Notes: a model not told the origin generated them from the sequence alone. Shown: positions 8,576-18,415, counted from the stretch's first letter. The stretch: 19,803 nt of DNA from Dunaliella salina (GCA_002284615.2 MU069458.1:335887-355689); one strand, 5' to 3'. A program made the numbers and translations.

Positions 8576-8730
8576 GCCTCTGACACATGGCTGCGCGGCT
8601 GGGCGAAGAACCCAGATGCAGATGTAGAGGTGGTGCGCAAGCTCCTTTTTGGGGACCTGCAGACGGCTTTGCTGGATATCATCTCGAGAGAAGCGGACCA
8701 CCTCAAATACATGGCTGCAAGAAATGCCAG
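8576..8730 (+). CDS. Exon 4
   Basis: Enters in phase 0 after ACATATTGACAG and leaves in phase 2 at GCCAG|GTAGGG, 155 nt. The product begins ASDTWLRGWAKNPDADVEVV and ends in ADHLKYMAARNAR. Amphipathic helical character continues from exon 3. Family unknown. Confidence 0.75.
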
Positions 8731-9462
8731 GTAGGGAATTCCTTGCAATTCAATGAATCAACCTTTCCAGCGATCTTATGTCTCAATATGTCTATGTCAG
8801 GCCCTCGTTTTCCCATTAAACAGTTGAAACCCATCGTGCATACCTCATGCTCAAGGTCTTTAAACCGTGAAGAAAGGTTTTGCGGCAGGACTTCCTGTCA
8901 TGCTCAGATCATGCAATGTAAGATGTAATGACGTGGCAACACGAATCACTCATTATTTTCACTTGTATATCCTGCCACACTCAGGCATTCTCTTTCTTAA
9001 GCTCTCATTGCCACATTTATCTGGCTGCCACTGCTGCTCTCCATCCGTGCTGTCTCCCCAGGGCTTGCTTGGCCTTAGGCCATCACTCCTTTACATATTA
9101 TGATATGAGATGTTCAACTACATCATTACAGATGCTACACACCTAAACTGTGGAAATACGTGGAATACGTGGAAATTCTCAATACTGGGGACCAGAGGAA
9201 TTAATCACACAGAAAACCTCAGTCAACAACCTAACTAACTGGTGACCAACAGTAAAATTGACACAACACCAAATGCGCATGTCATTTCAGGGACAACTAG
9301 TTGGGAGCTTGTAGAGGAAAAGAAGCGGGAATGATGGAAAGCATCTAACTTACTGCAAACATGCACACATACCCTGCCTCTAGTTTCCTCTGGTTTCCAC
9401 AGGTTCTGCTCTGCCTGTACATGCCTGTAAATCCTTGGCGAACAAGAGAACCTGTTTTGCAG
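8731..9462. other. Intron 4, nothing further seen
   Basis: 732-bp intron. A short direct repeat (GGAAATACGTGGAATACGTG) lies near 9151. The TTTCCACAG at 9394-9402 was tested as an acceptor and leads to a stop in the required phase. Confidence 0.5.
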
Positions 9463-9755
9463 TTGGCTTTCATCGGTCTGCCCATTCGGTCATCTTTTAA
9501 TCGTCCACCCTTGCTTAAATTTGAACTTGAACGCCAGGGCTCCACCCTCTCCAGCCTTCCACCCATCTCCACCCACTTCACCACCTCCTTCCCTGTCACC
9601 GCCTCCGTCCCCTCCCTCTACACCCTCCCCTTCACCATCACCACCGCCACCATCACTGCCATCACCGCCTTCCCCACCTCCTTCTGCCCCTCTACCTCCG
9701 CCTCCGTCATCTTGTCCCGTGTCAGGACTCCCCTGTGCGTCAGAGCCTGGAGAAG
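9463..9755 (+). CDS. Exon 5: proline/serine-rich linker
   Basis: Acceptor CCTGTTTTGCAG, entry in phase 2, exit in phase 1 at GAGAAG|GTAAAT, 293 nt. The frame is open throughout. After a short lead (SWLSSVCPFGHLL) it becomes a Pro/Ser stretch of about 60 residues with SPPPSPP-type blocks, then CPVSGLPCASEPGE. Such linkers are common in green algal cell-wall and scaffold proteins. Here the neighbours are helical exons, so an extended spacer is the likely role. The coding strand is nearly free of G over this stretch. Confidence 0.7.
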
Positions 9756-9974
9756 GTAAATACATGAGTGTGCAAACATCTAAGCAATTGTGTATTGATC
9801 AAGGTATGCACGCTGAAAGGGTGAGTCCTGTAGAAAGTTGAAGTGCAAATTCATCTTGCAAGTAGAAAGTTGAAATGCAAATTCATCTTGCATTGAAAAT
9901 TTTTGCCTCCCTCTATCTTGTGGACATATTCATCATGGCTGCCTAAAAAGTAAATGTTTTTCACTCACCTGCAG

Positions 9975-10030
9975 GTCACCTGCCTCCAGATCTTAGGACT
10001 GAGGGATACGACATTGATTTCCACAATTTG
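9975..10030 (+). CDS. Exon 6
   Basis: 56-nt exon, acceptor TCACCTGCAG, donor AATTTG|GTGGGT, entering in phase 1 and leaving in phase 0. It encodes GHLPPDLRTEGYDIDFHNL. Short, but both phases match its neighbours. Confidence 0.65.
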
Positions 10031-10276
10031 GTGGGTCCCTACATATCTCTGACTGCACCTAGTTTCAGTGTGTGCAGATGCATGGACTTGTTCAGGCCGC
10101 CAAGCAACTTCGGTGTCAAAGCACATGTAAAATGGGAAAGGCCTTGACTTTGCATGTTACACCAAGTATGCAAGCTTTCCCGCAAATGTATGCTTGAAAC
10201 TCAGAGATGAATCATGTGAGGTCCAAATGCACCTGCTTATTGATGTCCGTCATCTTCTCTGAGGAGTTTAGCATAT

Positions 10277-10410
10277 ATCAGGCGTGCCTCAACGCGAATG
10301 TATGGATTACATCAGGCGTGCCTCAGCGTGAATGTATGGATTACATCAAGCGTGCCTCAGCGTGAATGTATGGATTACATCAGGCGTGCCTCAGCGTGAA
10401 TGTATGGATT
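10277..10410. repeat. 34-bp minisatellite, 4 units, in intron 6
   Basis: Units start at 10277, 10311, 10345 and 10379. Each begins ATCAGGCGTGCCTCAGCGTG and ends AATGTATGGATTAC. The units are almost identical, with 1-3 changes each. The last lacks its final two bases. Confidence 0.95.
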
Positions 10411-10450
10411 GGTTCAAACGTTGACATGATTTCATTCCCATGGACTGCAG

Positions 10451-10575
10451 GCAGTGGAAGATAGCTGCGTGGATCTGGAGGAAGATGAGAGCTGTGTGGA
10501 TCTGGAGGAAGAATACAAGTGGAGCCTGGTTGCTTTTACACCCTAGAGGAAATGAAGGCAGCTCACAAGATTAAG
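10451..10575 (+). CDS. Exon 7: acidic repeat, frameshifted
   Basis: The acceptor TGGACTGCAG opens AVEDSCVDLEEDESCVDLEE, a 10-residue acidic motif in two tandem copies, then EYKWSLVAFTP and TAG at 10544. The bases after the stop encode LEEMKAAHKIK in another frame up to the donor AAG|GTGAGG. Removing two bases near 10541-10543 would join the parts and give phase 0, matching exon 8. This is either a frameshift mutation or an assembly error. Confidence 0.6.
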
Positions 10576-10730
10576 GTGAGGCGATTTACGGTGCTTCTTG
10601 ATTGTGCCTTTCAGCTTTGAGAACGGGAATGAAGGCCATGCCAAATTGTTCCAACATTGTAGTGTGGACTTGTTGTGGGTTGCCATGAGCAATATAATGC
10701 AAGACCTAGTGTTTGTTCACAAGTTTGCAG

Positions 10731-10946
10731 GTTACTGTGACCTTGATGGAAGTATGCATGAGCAAATTGGTTGCCAAAATTCAAGCAGCTTGTGATACAC
10801 TGTGCAAGGGTTGGTACGAGCTCCCAAAAAGGAATAAGGCAAATAAGGCACAGAACTTCAGAGGGTACAGCCATGTCAATCAGCATCTCTTGAATGTGCA
10901 GTGTGCTCTCACGTGGAAAGAAAATTGCCTTATAGTTTGTACAATT
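10731..10946 (+). CDS. Exon 8, 3' border unresolved
   Basis: After the acceptor AAGTTTGCAG the frame VTVTLMEVCMSKLVAKIQAA continues to a stop at 10947-10949. The first 25-30 residues resemble the helical host exons. The later part (from about KRNKANKAQ) may already belong to the LINE remnant, which continues in the same frame beyond the stop. A phase-0 donor is expected but none is convincing, so the border was probably lost when the element inserted. Confidence 0.4.
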
Positions 10947-11345
10947 TAGTTTACCATCCTGAAGACCAACCTCGTTTACAAAGCCCTTCAATCATGCCCG
11001 AACCAAGAAATACCTCAGCACAGCTGTGATATTCAAATTATTGCGGTTTGGAACCCTGCCGCAAGGATCCATCTCAACAGCCATAACCCAGCTTGGCTGC
11101 AAAACCTTGCCAGTGACATCAGTAAGTATATGCCTAAAGCCAATTGGGAACTGCGCAGTGTCAGCAGCCATTACATTCTCAATGCCATGCATGCTATGAT
11201 GCCTGGATTTCAAAAATTCCAACGCCTACCTTCTGACAAGCAGCAAATTTCCAGAGTTTTAGACAATGCACCCACAGACAATCTTGAGGTAGTCTCTATG
11301 CCTCACCAATCCAACCCCAACCTTGCCCTCAAAGTCCCAGACTGG

Positions 11346-11750
11346 AGGACATGGGCGTACACTGATGGCAGCTGTCATTCCCAAAATGGAAAGCAAGAAA
11401 TTGGGACAGGCGTGTACCGTCCCCTAACTGTAAAATCCTTGTAGAGCCAAATGGTGCTGGAACCACCAACAACGTACCCCGAGCAGAATTAGCAGGTATT
11501 ACTGCTGCCATCACTCACAGCCATGCACACATTGGAACAGACAGCCTCATTTCTTCTTGTCACATGCGGAAACAAATTTTGTATCCTGAGAAGCACAGGC
11601 AGCACATTCAAGGAGATGTCCTCAGAATGATATTAATTATTAAAAACTCTCATGTCAAATTTTATGTCCACAAAGTAAAAGCCCATGCAGGCATTGCCGG
11701 AAATGAATGTGCAGATGCTACAGCAAAATATCAGGCTGACAAAGCAAACA
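11346..11750 (+). pseudogene. RNase H domain of the LINE (frameshifted)
   Basis: The catalytic signature is complete but split between two frames. YTDGSCHSQNGKQ (first Asp, about 11358) is in the first frame, and PRAELAGITAA (Glu), IGTDSL (second Asp) and KAHAGIAGNECADATA (His and last Asp) are in the second. The frame change lies near 11430-11445. Length and motif order fit a LINE-type RNase H1 fold. Confidence 0.8.
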
Positions 11751-12144
11751 ACAGTGTGGCAGACACTGAAATCCCCTGTGCAGGCCAGGCCGGAAACCCT
11801 TTTTCACAAATATTTTGGTTAGCCAAGGAGGAAACAAGGGAACATGCCGCGAGCGCTTCCATAGCCCCTGTACCCACTCCAAGAATAACATACCCTCCCA
11901 ACCTCCAAGCTGCACTCCAGCTACACATGCACTCTAAACACAAGCTTGGATATGCCAATACCAAAACAGGTTACTACTCTTACTATCAAAGTTTGCTACC
12001 CCAAGTTGAAAAGAAGATTAGCAATGCCTTCAGGACCATGCCTGGTATATCCTTTCCCGTAAAGCGCACCATTTTTCAATATCGTACTGGCACCCTCTAT
12101 AATCAAAAACATGCGGTACGCTTCAAACGGTCCACTGACACTCT

Positions 12145-12924
12145 GTGCCACCTCTAGGCTGTCAACAATTAGACAGCGCTCTCCACATGCTCTCTGGTTG
12201 CCAAAACCATATCTTATCTAACGTGAAAACTGAACGTCATAATCCTGCTGGCAGAATGATCATGAAAGCTCTTAGCAAAAGCCCTTATGAAACAGGCTTG
12301 ATATATACAGATTTAGGAAAAATGAACGGCTAGCACAGCATAATCTTCAACTTCCTGCTCATGCTTCAAACAGAACTATACCTGACTACTTATTTTCTCG
12401 AAACATTTTGGAGAGATCTAGACTCACTACCAGCCGTCCTGATGCTACCTCAATCACCCCTTAATGCCAAACCCAATTCTTCTTCTCCTTCTTCATCCTC
12501 TGACTCTCCCTCACGCTATATGTTGCGTAGCAGGCACAGGAAAACGCAGATGATCAGCACGGCCAGGCGAGTGAGACAGCCTTACCATCTAACTCCCAAA
12601 CAAAGGCATGTGCACCTGATTGAAATAAAGTACTGTGAAGATACGAGACCCGAGCATCAATTGACGGCGGCTAAGCAACAACAAGCACATTTGAGCAAAC
12701 TCATTGATGCTAAAAATGTCACTATTCACCCCATTCTACTGGGCGTTGACGGAACGTGTTACATCGAGCACACTCTTAATCAATTCAAACACCTAGGTCT
12801 GAACCACCAACGTGCTACTAAACTTGCTCGTAGTCTGAATGCCCATTCTGCTATTTACGCTCACAAATTGTTACCACCAGACGTGCCATTGCAAACAATG
12901 TTACTTCCCACAGCCAGGTTCTAG
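12145..12924 (+). pseudogene. LINE C-terminus: zinc finger and PD-(D/E)XK-like nuclease (frameshifted)
   Basis: A finger remnant is spread over two frames: Cys before 12150, then GCQQLDSALHMLSGCQNHIL with the H-X4-C half. Next come SRPDATSITP (about 12430-12460), a Ser-rich insert and HVHLIEIKYCEDTRPEHQL in a third frame. RPD followed by ExK (EIK) is the arrangement expected of a restriction-like endonuclease. The tail (GVDGTCYIEHTLNQF; LARSLNAHSAIYAHKL) is conserved-looking and ends at TAG 12922-12924. Nuclease assignment rests on motifs only. Confidence 0.6.
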
Positions 12925-12995
12925 GGCATGTCGCCTCGCCTCTAGAAACCCACCTGATCCCCATTAATTTTTTTTCCTTCTTTCCTTGTGGTGGG

Positions 12996-13029
12996 GGAGA
13001 CTCACGGCTCTTCGAGCCAATGTGTCTCC
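12996..13029 (+). other. 3' UTR stem-loop of the LINE
   Basis: GGAGAC (12996-13001) pairs with GTCTCC (13024-13029), and inside it GGCTC/GAGCC closes a TTC loop. This gives a compact bipartite hairpin about 70 bp after the ORF stop. Such hairpins can serve as reverse-transcriptase recognition sites in LINE 3' ends. That role is inferred here. Confidence 0.5.
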
Positions 13030-13368
13030 TTTTCCTTAATTGGTGTAGGGGGAGTTTCTCCGCTTACGTAGTTTTTCTTTTCTTTTCTTTAGTTTGTACA
13101 TGTAAAGTATGGCAGGGCCCACACCAAAAGCCCATTGCTTTGGAAAAGGCATCACCTTACACCTGGTAAACATCTAAATATCTTCAGGAAGCAAGGAAGG
13201 AACGAAAAGAATGGGATCTATATTTGTTGGTAAAGTCCATCTTGATGTTTTGTTCACTCGACAACATGTGTCTCTTTTTACCAACATGTAACAAATGGTT
13301 GAAACTTGATGTGTCCAACATTCTTGACTTAAGGCTGCTCGCACATCGGACATGATCGTATTTTGCAG

Positions 13369-13535
13369 GATTTGAAGCGCTCCATCAATCAAGCTTTGGC
13401 AGTGCCCTCTGCTGTCCAAGCTTGTGCACAGAAGATCCAGGCGTTCAATGTCCCTGCAGACGCTACGGTCCTGCACCAGTGTGCTATGGCCAAGCAGTTC
13501 TTGGACCGTTTTCTGGATGTTGCTGTGGCTGATGG
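13369..13535 (+). CDS. Exon 9
   Basis: Acceptor GTATTTTGCAG, entry in phase 0, exit in phase 2 at GATGG|GTGAGT, 167 nt with no stop. It begins DLKRSINQALAVPSAVQACA and ends FLDRFLDVAVADG. Helical, Ala/Gln-rich, similar in style to exons 3, 4 and 8. It lies just downstream of the LINE remnant, showing that the host gene resumes. Confidence 0.75.
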
Positions 13536-13876
13536 GTGAGTGTTGCAATTACCATACGATAGGATATGTGCTTGAGATCATGCAGAACAAAAGACACGGG
13601 AGGGACCATACCCTACTTGACCAGGAACATATTGGCATCATGAATCCTTAAGTATGTGCATCAATTGCTCCTAAAAGTTTTCAGCTCAGTGCTTAAAACA
13701 TTGCTCTACATGCATTTTGATATTGATCTGTAGGCTAGCTGGTGTGGCAAGGTATGCCAGTGATATATGTATCACATTGTCTGTGCATGTAATTTCCGAC
13801 AGTCCATGTGTTAATGATCGTATGAGTTTTCAATTCAAGTTAATGGTGTCATGTTCCATCGCTGTCACACTTGCAG
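13536..13876. other. Intron 9, nothing further seen
   Basis: 341-bp intron with donor GTGAGT and acceptor CACACTTGCAG. No repeat or RNA gene was recognised. Confidence 0.5.
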
Positions 13877-13932
13877 GCGATTGACAGCAGTTGATGTGCA
13901 AGGGATAACTGTCGGAATAAGGAGCGAGACAG
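13877..13932 (+). CDS. Exon 10
   Basis: 56 nt, acceptor TCACACTTGCAG, donor GACAG|GTGAGA, phase 2 in and phase 1 out. It encodes RLTAVDVQGITVGIRSET. The phases match both neighbours. Confidence 0.7.
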
Positions 13933-14840
13933 GTGAGAGTATACCATACCTCCTCCAAAAAAAATTTCTTCCTCTCTAGGATCCAGATACAATAAGGCAC
14001 GAGCTGAGACGCTAGCATAATTTTTCTAGGTTGCTGACAGGAGGCTTCCCAAAAAAATTAGTGTACACCATCCCCCAAAACTGGGTGAAACCCCCCTGAC
14101 CCAACCACCCACCCCAAAACCCCCCATGCAGTAACCCTACCAGGACAAAAAGGGTATCGATCTGTTTTTTTTGAAATAGCTATCAATCTGCATACTTGTC
14201 ATACTGGAAAAGTGAGTTGCAGCAGAGTTATGGGACAAAAACTGAGCAGCAGACGCCCATGCGTACCTGCCCTTCCAGGCACCCACAACTAGCTTGCAAG
14301 TCCACTAACTGCCTTCCTGACTTCACCATGCATAATCACATCATACATTGTCACCATCCTGGAAGTTTGAGCTTGTTTGCCGCATGTTCGCCTCTACACC
14401 CCCTGCCGCCCACACCCTTGCGCGCATGGCACTGCCTCCCAGCCATGCACACAGACCCCCCCTTTTACTCGATTTACTCAAAGAGGGTGCCAATTGACAG
14501 TTCTCCAGCTCAGGAATCCAATTATGTCTTTCAAATTCTGTAGAAGTGGCGCAGTCGAAAACCCCCTCAACCACCCACCACCCCCCACCTCCTCCGATTG
14601 GACCCATATATATACCAACCAATAGCCCTTGATCCCAGGATCCTGAATATATAATTCTTAAGAGGGTTGACCGATGAGTTCCAAAAGTAATGCTTCCTGA
14701 TGCCTCCTGTTGCTGATAATAAAAACCAAAGTCGTATCTCACTATAAGACACATTTCAATGTCGCGACCAGGAACATGTCATGTCAGCTTCGTGACAGGA
14801 AAAGTGTTTTTGTAGCTTCCTTGTCCTTTTTGCTTTGCAG
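13933..14840. other. Intron 10 with C-rich tracts
   Basis: A 908-bp intron containing CCACC/CCCC tracts near 14080-14130 and 14560-14600 and TATATATA near 14609. No gene or element was recognised. Confidence 0.5.
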
Positions 14841-15027
14841 GTGTGGTGGTGAGCCCCTATGGAACCATCACGGTGGAAAGAGGTCCCTTGAAGGTGCTTG
14901 AGCAGCACCTTGCACGGCCCAAGATGTGGGACCTGTCTCCAGATTTTCGGCCTTCCATCAGTCTCCTTTTGAAGCAGATGTTCGACGTTTTCGAACAAAG
15001 GCCTCGAATCTGCCAGACCACAGGCAG
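14841..15027 (+). CDS. Exon 11
   Basis: Strong acceptor (TTTTTGCTTTGCAG), entry in phase 1, exit in phase 2 at GGCAG|GTGTAC, 187 nt. It encodes VVVSPYGTITVERGPLKVLE, then a segment with LARPKMWDLSPDFRPS and QMFDVFEQRPRICQTTG. Clearly coding composition, family unknown. Confidence 0.75.
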
Positions 15028-15493
15028 GTGTACAAATATCCTCCATGAGATTGACTGCTAGTGTGTCTGTTATAGAGGACCACAAAAAGTTAATTGATGG
15101 TGGAAATAAATGGTCACGGGAAGCATTTTACTTAACAAGTTCCAACTCTCGAGCTGAAAATTTGCACTATGACGCACTCACTTGCAAAGTACTCGTACGT
15201 TACTTGCAGGCCAAGTGCTTGCTTGGCTGCAAGTGAAGAGCCGAGCATGCTTGTGCGCACTTGCTGCCTACATGTGAACTCCTGATATTGTAGCCCCTCT
15301 GCAGGGAGGAGTAGCTGCCTGGCGCTGACAATGCATCGCTTTCATGCTGAATTTCATTGCAGGAGAGGTGCAAGGGACTTAAAAGGAAAGTGCCATTTCT
15401 ATGCAGGACGAACACATGCATGCATGCATTCAAATGTGAAATTACCTTGATTAAACAGGAGAGCTTCACAATGGTGGGTGATCCTGTGATGAG
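15028..15493. other. Unresolved stretch between exons 11 and 12
   Basis: A further exon is expected here, because exon 11 leaves in phase 2 and exon 12 enters in phase 0. A candidate is 15363-15434 (acceptor TTTCATTGCAG, ending AAT|GTGAAA), which has the right phases. Its sequence includes a TGCATGCATGCAT repeat and is not convincing. No other feature was seen. Confidence 0.35.
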
Positions 15494-15701
15494 GGTCAGG
15501 AGCTTCAGATTGCTACTTTTGCGGCAGCCCTCATCAAACGTAGACGAGAAAATCTGAACTTAAAGCAATTGAAAGTCAAAGAGTTGAAATTCAAGAGCCA
15601 CTCTCTATCACCCTCACCATCCTCTGCTATCGATATAAGCTGCTTGATTGACCTGACCAAGCCAGCGGACCCGCGGGAAACTCTCGCCTGTTGTAACGAG
15701 C
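15494..15701 (+). CDS. Exon 12 (borders approximate)
   Basis: An open segment with coding composition: IATFAAALIKRRRENLNLKQ, a basic Lys-rich stretch, a Ser/Pro patch and CLIDLTKPADPRETLACCNE. Possible acceptors at 15493, 15499, 15502 and 15508 all give phase 0. Donors GAGC|GTACGC (15701) and GAGC|GTGCGT (15755) both give phase 1 and both fit the acceptor at 16659. Confidence 0.55.
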
Positions 15702-15755
15702 GTACGCTCATTGGACTTGGGCATCAATGGCATCAGTGGCGCTTGCGCTGGGAGC

Positions 15756-16658
15756 GTGCGTGTGGCTGCATGCACATGGGCTCCTGGGAACCGCTTGCAT
15801 GCTACTCCCCTTCACCTCTCCTTCTTCAGTTGCTGCTCCAACTTGGGGCTTGATGGGGTCCTCAAGATGATGAGGATTACGAATGGCATCTATGCTGCTG
15901 TCCTTGTGCGCAGGGTTCCCTGTAAAGAAATGATCTGGGCAGGGGCCTATTTGAAGGACTTCTTCTTCCCCCTTTCCCCTTCCTCGCCCTGCTCGCAAAT
16001 TGGTTGATTGATTCCACAAAGATTATACTGTGTTTGTTGCTGTATAGGTGTGCGCATGCGCACATGTGATGCTCAAGGAGCTGTGGCTTGTGGCAGTTAC
16101 AACTTTCAACACCTACAAAATTTTGCATGGCATGCTAAATACGCCACACCCTCCCCTCCAGATGCGTGATCATACATTAGCAATGTGGCTCAAGATTAAA
16201 TTGGTAGTTTACCCTGTGCGGGGGGTTAAAGCGTGATGATACAGGCAAGCTAGAAGTATTGCACAGAGACATGCATTGCAACTTGCCCTTTCAGACCACT
16301 CCTTTGCCCTGAATGAGCAGCTGTCCTTGTATTAGTATTTTGTTAGAGCATGTGAACTCAGCAAAGACTTCTAACTTTGAAGAATTTCCAAAAAGGCTGG
16401 TACGCATATCCTGACCAATAATTTTTGGTCGCTCATCAAGCCAGCTAGCCATGCTCCACGTTTGTGCTGCATCTTTCTATCGGCATCTTCTTCTCTTCTA
16501 TTCAAGGATATTGAGTGAATGAGAGCCAAGATATGCGCTATTTCATTGCGCCAGTGTGTAGGCATCAACCCGCCTTCGTGTCTGCATCCAGCCAAAAACT
16601 TTACCTTCAGCTTTCTGCATCAACGTTTCTTCTGTCACATATTTTTGGATGTGCGCAG
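15756..16658. other. Intron 12, nothing further seen
   Basis: About 900 bp with a GTGCGCATGCGCAC palindrome near 16049-16062. No gene was supported. Confidence 0.4.
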
Positions 16659-17355
16659 GCATGGCAGGCTTGCGGGGTGGCGGGGGCCACACTAACATTC
16701 AGAACGACTTGCTGCAGGCAATGAGGGAGGATGTGCCTTACGAGGATTGTCCCCTTCGCCATATCCTGTTGGACCTAGAACTGTCTCTAAATTCTAGGGA
16801 CGGGTCAATTCGCGTGTGCACTAAGTTTAGGTTAAAGACATTTGCCCCAGGCGCTGGGCTACCTTCCCATGCACATAACCCTGGAGCTCAGTTTGAGCGG
16901 GCTGGTGCAGAAGCAGGGCAAGGCGCCGCCCTCCACATCCCTCCACTTATTCCATCCCCGTATACTCAGCCACTTGTGGGTGTCTCAGAAGCAGGGCAAG
17001 GCGCCACCCACCACACCCCTCCACAAAACCCATCAAATTGTACTCAGCCGCTGCAGCGTTTTAGGTTTGCTGTCCATGTCCGCCTCTCCCACAAAGAGTC
17101 CAAAGTGGGTTTCATGGCTGGGACCTCAAATGCTTCACTCCCGCTGCCGCCTGGCACCATGTGGGTTGTGGATGATACTGGTGAGGGTCGCGTGAGGTCA
17201 ATTGACCTTCACAGGGATATTGCCCGTGTCATCAAGTATGTGCTTGGTGTCACAGAGGAGGTGGCAGACGCGCTAGTTCCCCCTGTGCTAGCGCGCATCC
17301 AGCATGTCGTCCCTGATGAGGACTTTCTGAGGACAACTTTCATTGGGGCAGTTGA
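16659..17355 (+). CDS. Last exon, part before the LINE insertion
   Basis: The acceptor GGATGTGCGCAG opens phase 1 with MAGLRGGGGHTNIQNDLLQA just inside. The frame stays open for 230 codons. Features include a Pro-rich pair of 26-residue repeats (16910-17055), then RFAVHVRLSHKESKVGFMAG and VDDTGEGRVRSIDLHRDIAR. It reaches DEDFLRTTFIGAV, where the target-site duplication and the LINE begin. If this were a separate gene, the ATG at 16661 would be a start. Product family not recognised. Confidence 0.75.
16910..17055 (+). repeat. 78-bp in-frame tandem repeat (26 residues x2)
   Basis: GAAGCAGGGCAAGGCGCC starts both units (16910 and 16988). They encode EAGQGAALHIPPLIPSPY and EAGQGATHHTPPQNPSNC, each followed by TQPL. 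The two differ at about a third of residues, so the duplication is not new. It forms a Pro-rich linker. Confidence 0.85.
17339..17355. repeat. Target-site duplication, left copy (17 bp)
   Basis: TTCATTGGGGCAGTTGA, identical to 18416-18432. Both copies start on the same codon position of the host frame. Confidence 0.95.
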
Positions 17356-18415
17356 TTTAGATTTACATTTACATTTGGGGACCTTCAGCCAGATTGTTCG
17401 ACTGATCGGCCTGTGACTGGTCCTCGCCAGCCAACATAATATCCATAAGCTCAGAAATAAACAAATAAAGCTTGTTGTTGTGTTGCAAGAGGAAATCCTG
17501 CACACCCTGGACACTAACTTGCTGTAAATAACGTTGTTCCATTGAAAAAACACCTGAGAAGCAGTTGAACAGGTAAGCATACTTTCTCCTCAAACCACAA
17601 ACAGCTGCGTTTCTGCACGTCAAAAGGGCATGGACTTCATCCTGAATCTCAGCACAAGAGCAGCAATCACACACGAGAGAGTTTCGAGAATCCCAAGCCG
17701 CTGTCTCTACCTTCAACCTGTGTGCCCTAAGTCTGAATCGGCTAACATTCCTTACGACATGTTGAGACAGATCCAAATGCATGTGTCTCGGTAAGCGGGC
17801 TGGGGCATGCACATTGTGGTCAAAAGGCACTGCAAACAAAGTTTGATAGGTTGCCAATTTACTGTAAGTCTCCCGAGGGTTTACTCCCTCAACATCTCTC
17901 CACACTGCCCGCAACCTGTGCCTTAGGTCAGCAGTGAACTCTTGAATAGAAATAGGTGTACCCTGCCGCACAGCTTCAACAAAGGAATCACAGCGCCGCA
18001 ATCCTTGAAAGGCATCTAAAACTTGAGCAGTCCAGCAAGAAGGCTCACGAGAATGAATGTTCAGATCCGCTTTCAGTACGCTTCTCAGCGTCTCGCTATT
18101 GGACCTGAGCATGCTATTATACATTTTAACAACAGATCTGAACCAATAAAACTGGAGCGGCTCATGACCACACTCCCGCAAAACAGCCCAGTTTGGAGTG
18201 GTGCGTTTGATACCCAGCGTGCTTTTTAGATAACTCATGTGCCGCACTTGCAGGTCACTCGCAAACTCCTTGCCCTTTTTAATGTACTCAGTTCCTCACA
18301 CCTGCCCTGCATACAGTCCAGCCGGTACCACATACGTCTTCCCAAGCCACAGAGAGACAGATGGCCTATTTGCCAGAGAGTGCTCACGAACAAATTGACG
18401 GACCTGAAAAGCAGA
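17356..18415 (-). mobile_element. 5'-truncated L1-like LINE inserted in the last exon
   Basis: 1060 bp of LINE 3' end in antisense, exactly between two 17-bp direct copies of host sequence. Its 3' end (minus strand) is an AT-rich tail of repeated AAATGT units (17356-17377). The frame is the C-terminal part of a LINE ORF2 downstream of the reverse transcriptase. Insertion broke the host reading frame. Confidence 0.9.
17369..18415 (-). pseudogene. LINE ORF2 C-terminal fragment
   Basis: On the minus strand the frame runs from the truncation point through one TGA at 18298-18296 (probably TGG earlier: GQV-stop-GTEYIKKGKEF). It then continues open for about 290 codons to the stop at 17369. Recognisable blocks are DLQVRHMSYLKSTLG and NWAVLRECGHEPLQFYWFRS, and a C-terminal Cys/His finger CDCCSC with VHALLTCR. 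These match the region after the reverse transcriptase in L1-clade elements of algae and plants. The fragment lacks endonuclease and polymerase, so it could not move on its own. Confidence 0.8.

Larger units (their letters stand above)
10950..13160 (+). mobile_element. 5'-truncated LINE remnant: RNase H, zinc finger, endonuclease-like domain
   Basis: Only the C-terminal part of a LINE ORF2 is present, with no reverse transcriptase. In order: a linker (WNPAARIHLNSHNPAWLQ; MPKANWELRSVSSHY), an RNase H domain, a zinc-finger remnant, a PD-(D/E)XK-like nuclease region and a 3' untranslated tail. At least four frame changes (near 11440, 12150, 12320 and 12465) break the reading frame, so it is dead. 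Elements pairing RNase H with a restriction-like endonuclease are known in green algae (Dualen/RandI group). Assignment to that group is inference. The 5' end may extend upstream into 10830-10949, and no target duplication was found. Confidence 0.75.

Noticed and set aside
9394..9402. Acceptor TTTCCACAG as the start of exon 5
   Set aside because: In the phase required by exon 4 it meets a TAA after nine codons. The acceptor at 9462 stays open.
9490..9765. Gly-rich minus-strand frame opposite the proline-rich exon
   Set aside because: It is the antisense of a low-complexity Pro/Ser exon whose plus-strand phases fit both neighbouring exons.
14756..15085. 109-residue minus-strand frame
   Set aside because: It overlaps exon 11, which has strong splice sites and consistent phase on the plus strand.
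15045..15236. 63-residue plus-strand frame after exon 11
   Set aside because: It would need read-through of a good donor at 15027 in another frame and has no recognisable motif.
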